Of a stretch of DNA of 7,730 bases, positions 5,899 to 7,730 are shown piece by piece. The DNA comes from an uncultured Bacilli bacterium (GTDB lineage: Bacteria > Bacillota_I > Bacilli_A > RF39 > UBA660): assembly GCA_947623755.1 (NCBI GenBank), contig CANQHB010000037.1:1-7730 (forward strand). Reading direction: 5' to 3'. A program made the position numbers and the translations under genes. The stretch's first letter is position 1; each line of letters starts with the position of its first letter. Below the pieces are notes generated by a model. The model did not search any database, was not told where the DNA came from, and worked only from the letters and a program-made list of their open reading frames with translations.

Positions 5899-6535
5899 CT
5901 TTCAAATTCCTTAACATAAATACTAATTTTAAAATTTCAGCAAATAAGCCATATATTACCCATATTATCCAGGTTAAGTGCCAAGCCATTGTCTTAAAAC
6001 TAATAATTAAATAAAAAATTAAAACTATAATTGCCACTACATCTGAAATTTGATTTATCAGTTTATCATTAATATTTTCTTCAGGTATTTTAGTCTTTTT
6101 ATAACTAATACATGCATAAGTAATTATCCCGGTTGCTATCCCACAAATAAGCAAGAATATAGCCGAAGCCACTATGGGATTCATATTCACAACAGGTATC
6201 GCAATCATTATCCATACCACTCCCAAAAAATATAATACGATGCTAATAGCTATTCCTTTAGCTTTTTTCTTTGTCTTTAATTTTTCTTCCTTTAAATCAA
6301 TAACATATTCTGTATTTTTTGTTGGTTTATTTTCTTTTAGTTTCCCAAACAATTCATTGGGTGTAATTTCATATAGTTCACATAAAGGAACAATTTTATC
6401 TAAGTCCGGCATACTTTGATTTGTTTCCCACTTTGAAACCGTTTGTCTGGTAACATTTAATTTTTCGGCCACCTCTTCTTGGGATAATTTTTTATCTCTT
6501 CTTAACTCGAATAATCTTTCACCTAAATTATTCAC
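5888..6535 (-). CDS. XRE family regulator with four-segment membrane domain
   Basis: A 215-aa protein starting at GTG. The N-terminal Cro/C1-type helix-turn-helix covers about 4-62, with LSQEEVAEKLNVTRQTVSKWE as the core. A Lys-rich linker (about 65-93) leads to hydrophobic segments near 94-114, 119-141, 163-180 and 187-207. The GTG at 6533-6535 is preferred over the ATG at 6563-6565 because GAGGTG lies at 6542-6547, while the ATG has no ribosome site. The 3' end overlaps the DUF4097 gene by 11 bases. Architecture and coupling suggest a membrane-tethered regulator whose target or signal involves the surface protein; it may also control its own promoter. This is inferred from context. The membrane domain is not one I recognise by name. 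Confidence 0.87.
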   Translation of the reverse strand: MNNLGERLFELRRDKKLSQEEVAEKLNVTRQTVSKWETNQSMPDLDKIVPLCELYEITPNELFGKLKENKPTKNTEYVIDLKEEKLKTKKKAKGIAISIVLYFLGVVWIMIAIPVVNMNPIVASAIFLLICGIATGIITYACISYKKTKIPEENINDKLINQISDVVAIIVLIFYLIISFKTMAWHLTWIIWVIYGLFAEILKLVFMLRNLKDEK

Positions 6536-6541
6536 TTTCTT

Positions 6542-6547
6542 CACCTC
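6542..6547 (-). promoter_or_regulatory. Ribosome site supporting the GTG start of the first XRE gene
   Basis: The minus strand reads GAGGTG, six bases before the GTG at 6533-6535. It lies inside the frame of the longer ATG start at 6563-6565, whose own upstream sequence is purine-poor and gives no ribosome site. Confidence 0.65.
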
Positions 6548-6579
6548 ACACCTAAAATTATACATTTTATTTTAGTTGC

Positions 6580-6610
6580 AATCTACCAGTTTAAGTTGGA
6601 AATTTGTCAA
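6580..6610 (-). promoter_or_regulatory. Possible promoter of the XRE-DUF4097 operon, with internal dyad
   Basis: The minus strand has a perfect TTGACA (6605-6610) and an extended -10, TGG-TAGATT, with TAGATT at 6580-6585. The spacer is 19 bases, longer than ideal, which the TG extension could offset. Between the boxes lies the interrupted palindrome CCAnnTTAAnnTGG (6586-6599), a plausible operator for the XRE regulator. Moderate support only. Confidence 0.45.
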
Positions 6611-6681
6611 CTAGCCTTAACATTCTAATAATTACTTACCAAAATTTTAATTATCTTAAACTATTTTAATTTTTATACCGC

Positions 6682-6705
6682 TTATTTAGTAGTCCTAAAT
6701 TCCAT
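6682..6705 (-). CDS. Possible 7-codon leader ORF ahead of the XRE operon
   Basis: The minus strand reads GAGGAG (6712-6717), six bases, then ATG and six more codons encoding MEFRTTK before TAA. The ribosome site is better than those of several real genes nearby, yet the frame closes at once. It lies about 150 bases upstream of the XRE GTG. It could be a regulatory leader, the remnant of a lost gene, or chance in AT-rich DNA. No family can be assigned. Confidence 0.25.
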   Translation of the reverse strand: MEFRTTK

Positions 6706-6727
6706 TATTTTCTCCTCTATTTACTTA

Positions 6728-6755
6728 ATCATAATTATGGATTTAAATTTGACAA
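6728..6755 (-). promoter_or_regulatory. Possible minus-strand promoter for the leader ORF and XRE operon
   Basis: The minus strand has TTGTCA (6750-6755), 16 bases, and TATGAT (6728-6733), each one mismatch from consensus. The predicted transcript would start near 6721, just ahead of GAGGAG at 6712-6717, giving a leader of about 185 bases before the XRE gene. Its -35 box overlaps the -35 box of the plus-strand promoter, so the two could compete. Low confidence. Confidence 0.3.
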
Positions 6756-6777
6756 TATAACACTTTTGTGATATAGT
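6749..6777 (+). promoter_or_regulatory. Strong promoter of the metallophosphoesterase gene
   Basis: A perfect TTGACA (6749-6754), a 17-base spacer and TATAGT (6772-6777), with an extended -10 TG at 6769-6770. Transcription should start near 6784, leaving a leader of about 54 bases. A GTGA-N10-TCAC dyad (6768-6785) covers the -10 and start region and could be an operator, but its half-sites are short. Confidence 0.75.
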
Positions 6778-6837
6778 ATACTCACTAAAAAAATTATTTA
6801 AATTAAATTTTCTTATTAATTTAAGGGGGAAAAATTA

Positions 6838-7730
6838 ATGAAACTTATAGAAAATGATTATACAATTAAAAATCCGAAAATTACTAGCAATACTAAAGTA
6901 ATTTCTATTACTGATATTCATAGTAATTATCATTTTTTAACTATATTAAAAGAAATATTAGCTATAAAACCAGATTTAATAATTGTTTCTGGAGATACAA
7001 TTGATTCCATAGACAATTCTAATAATGATTTAATATTAGAAGCTTTTAAATATTTATCAAACAATATACCTACTTTTATATCATATGGCAATCATGATAC
7101 CGTTACATTTAATCATAATACTTTTCTCGGTCATGAAGAAATTGATACCCATAACAAAGAATTTTTTGATAAATTAAAAAAACAAACTAATTGTATTATT
7201 CTTGATAATAATTCTGAACAATTTAAAAATTTAATTTTAACTTCTTTTAACTTACCTACTGATAATTGGTATCAATTAGGTGAACCAAAAAGTTCATTCA
7301 TTGAAGAATTTAATAAAAATTATAAACCAGATAATTCTAGATATACAATATTATCAAGTCACTCTCCAAATGGTTATTTAACTAAAAAAGGACAAATAAG
7401 TGAAGAATTACGCCAATTACTATTAGATACATTAATATTAGCTGGTCATAATCATGGAGGATTAGTACCTAAACAAATTCAAGAATTATTAAAAAATACT
7501 CCTCTTAATGGTGTTGGTTTAGCTGGCCCATATAACAAATTATTATTTAAAAATGCCTATGGATATTTTAGTAGTGAAAATACAAATTTAATTCTATCTA
7601 ACGGAATAACAAAATGGTCTGATTGCAATGGCTCTTTAGGAAAATTAGTAAATACCGTTTTACCTCCTGAAATAGATATTATAGATTTAGAAAACGGAGA
7701 AAATGAATTAAAGTATAATGGCTATAGAAC
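6838..7730 (+). CDS. Metallophosphoesterase (calcineurin-like), 3' end beyond the window
   Basis: The frame runs from ATG to the window edge without a stop, giving 297 codons plus two bases. AAGGGGG at 6823-6829 lies eight bases ahead of the ATG. It carries the full two-metal phosphoesterase motif set: D26-x-H28 (TDIH), GD53 (SGDTID), N85-H86-D87 (YGNHDT), H175 (SSHSPNG) and H204-x-H206 (AGHNHGG). From memory, SNGITKW (254-260) and PPEIDIIDL (276-284) resemble the closing part of YkuE/YaeI-like phosphohydrolases, so only a few residues may be missing. Unlike many of those it starts without a membrane anchor and is predicted cytoplasmic. It is monocistronic as far as seen, divergent from the XRE-DUF4097 operon and under a strong promoter. 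The substrate could be a phosphodiester, a nucleotide or a lipid head group; the sequence does not decide. Confidence 0.9.
   Translation, partial: MKLIENDYTIKNPKITSNTKVISITDIHSNYHFLTILKEILAIKPDLIIVSGDTIDSIDNSNNDLILEAFKYLSNNIPTFISYGNHDTVTFNHNTFLGHEEIDTHNKEFFDKLKKQTNCIILDNNSEQFKNLILTSFNLPTDNWYQLGEPKSSFIEEFNKNYKPDNSRYTILSSHSPNGYLTKKGQISEELRQLLLDTLILAGHNHGGLVPKQIQELLKNTPLNGVGLAGPYNKLLFKNAYGYFSSENTNLILSNGITKWSDCNGSLGKLVNTVLPPEIDIIDLENGENELKYNGYR

Noticed and set aside
5720..6419. Three short plus-strand frames antisense to the DUF4097 and first XRE genes
   Set aside because: All are antisense to well-supported genes, lack ribosome sites and show no domain.
3..7730. Mollicute-type code with TGA as Trp
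   Set aside because: The hydrolase gene ends in TGA inside a canonical ATGA overlap, and Trp codons are TGG, so the standard code fits.

Overview
The window comes from a very AT-rich, low-GC Gram-positive-type bacterium (Bacillota; gut Clostridia or Bacilli relatives would fit). Coding DNA is dense, ribosome sites are of the AGGAGG type, and promoters are TTGACA/TATAAT-like. The genetic code looks standard: the alpha/beta hydrolase gene ends in TGA inside a 4-base ATGA overlap, and Trp is encoded by TGG. No rRNA, tRNA, CRISPR, insertion sequence or phage gene was seen.

Region 1 (3-4381, minus strand) is a five-gene operon: TetR regulator, amidohydrolase-2 protein, membrane-anchored flavodoxin, Cys-type alpha/beta hydrolase, and aldo/keto reductase. 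Gaps are 42, 20 and 10 bases, followed by a 4-base overlap. One promoter lies in front, and a 13-base palindrome overlaps its -35 box, so TetR probably represses the whole set. Several enzymes deviate from textbook motifs: the hydrolase nucleophile is Cys rather than Ser, the amidohydrolase lacks the first His of HxH, and the reductase carries an N-terminal membrane-anchored domain recalled from small Firmicutes proteins. The gene content suggests inducible reduction or detoxification of a small carbonyl, quinone or ester compound, but the substrate is unknown.

Region 2 (4395-6610, minus strand) holds a membrane-linked XRE regulator, a DUF4097 surface protein overlapping it by 11 bases, and a second membrane-linked XRE regulator 73 bases further on, closed by a hairpin terminator. 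The DUF4097 protein has nine Gly-Asp rungs that mostly alternate Tyr and Cys. This looks like a cell-envelope sensing or response module.

Region 3 (6536-6837) is the divergent spacer. It carries a strong plus-strand promoter, one or two weaker minus-strand promoters, and a possible 7-codon leader ORF. Region 4 (6838 to the right edge, plus strand) is a metallophosphoesterase gene cut by the window end.

No wholly new system can be demonstrated from sequence alone. The best leads are the domain-fused reductase with a second possible start, the predicted extracytoplasmic redox enzymes under TetR control, and the Tyr/Cys ladder protein flanked by two membrane regulators.
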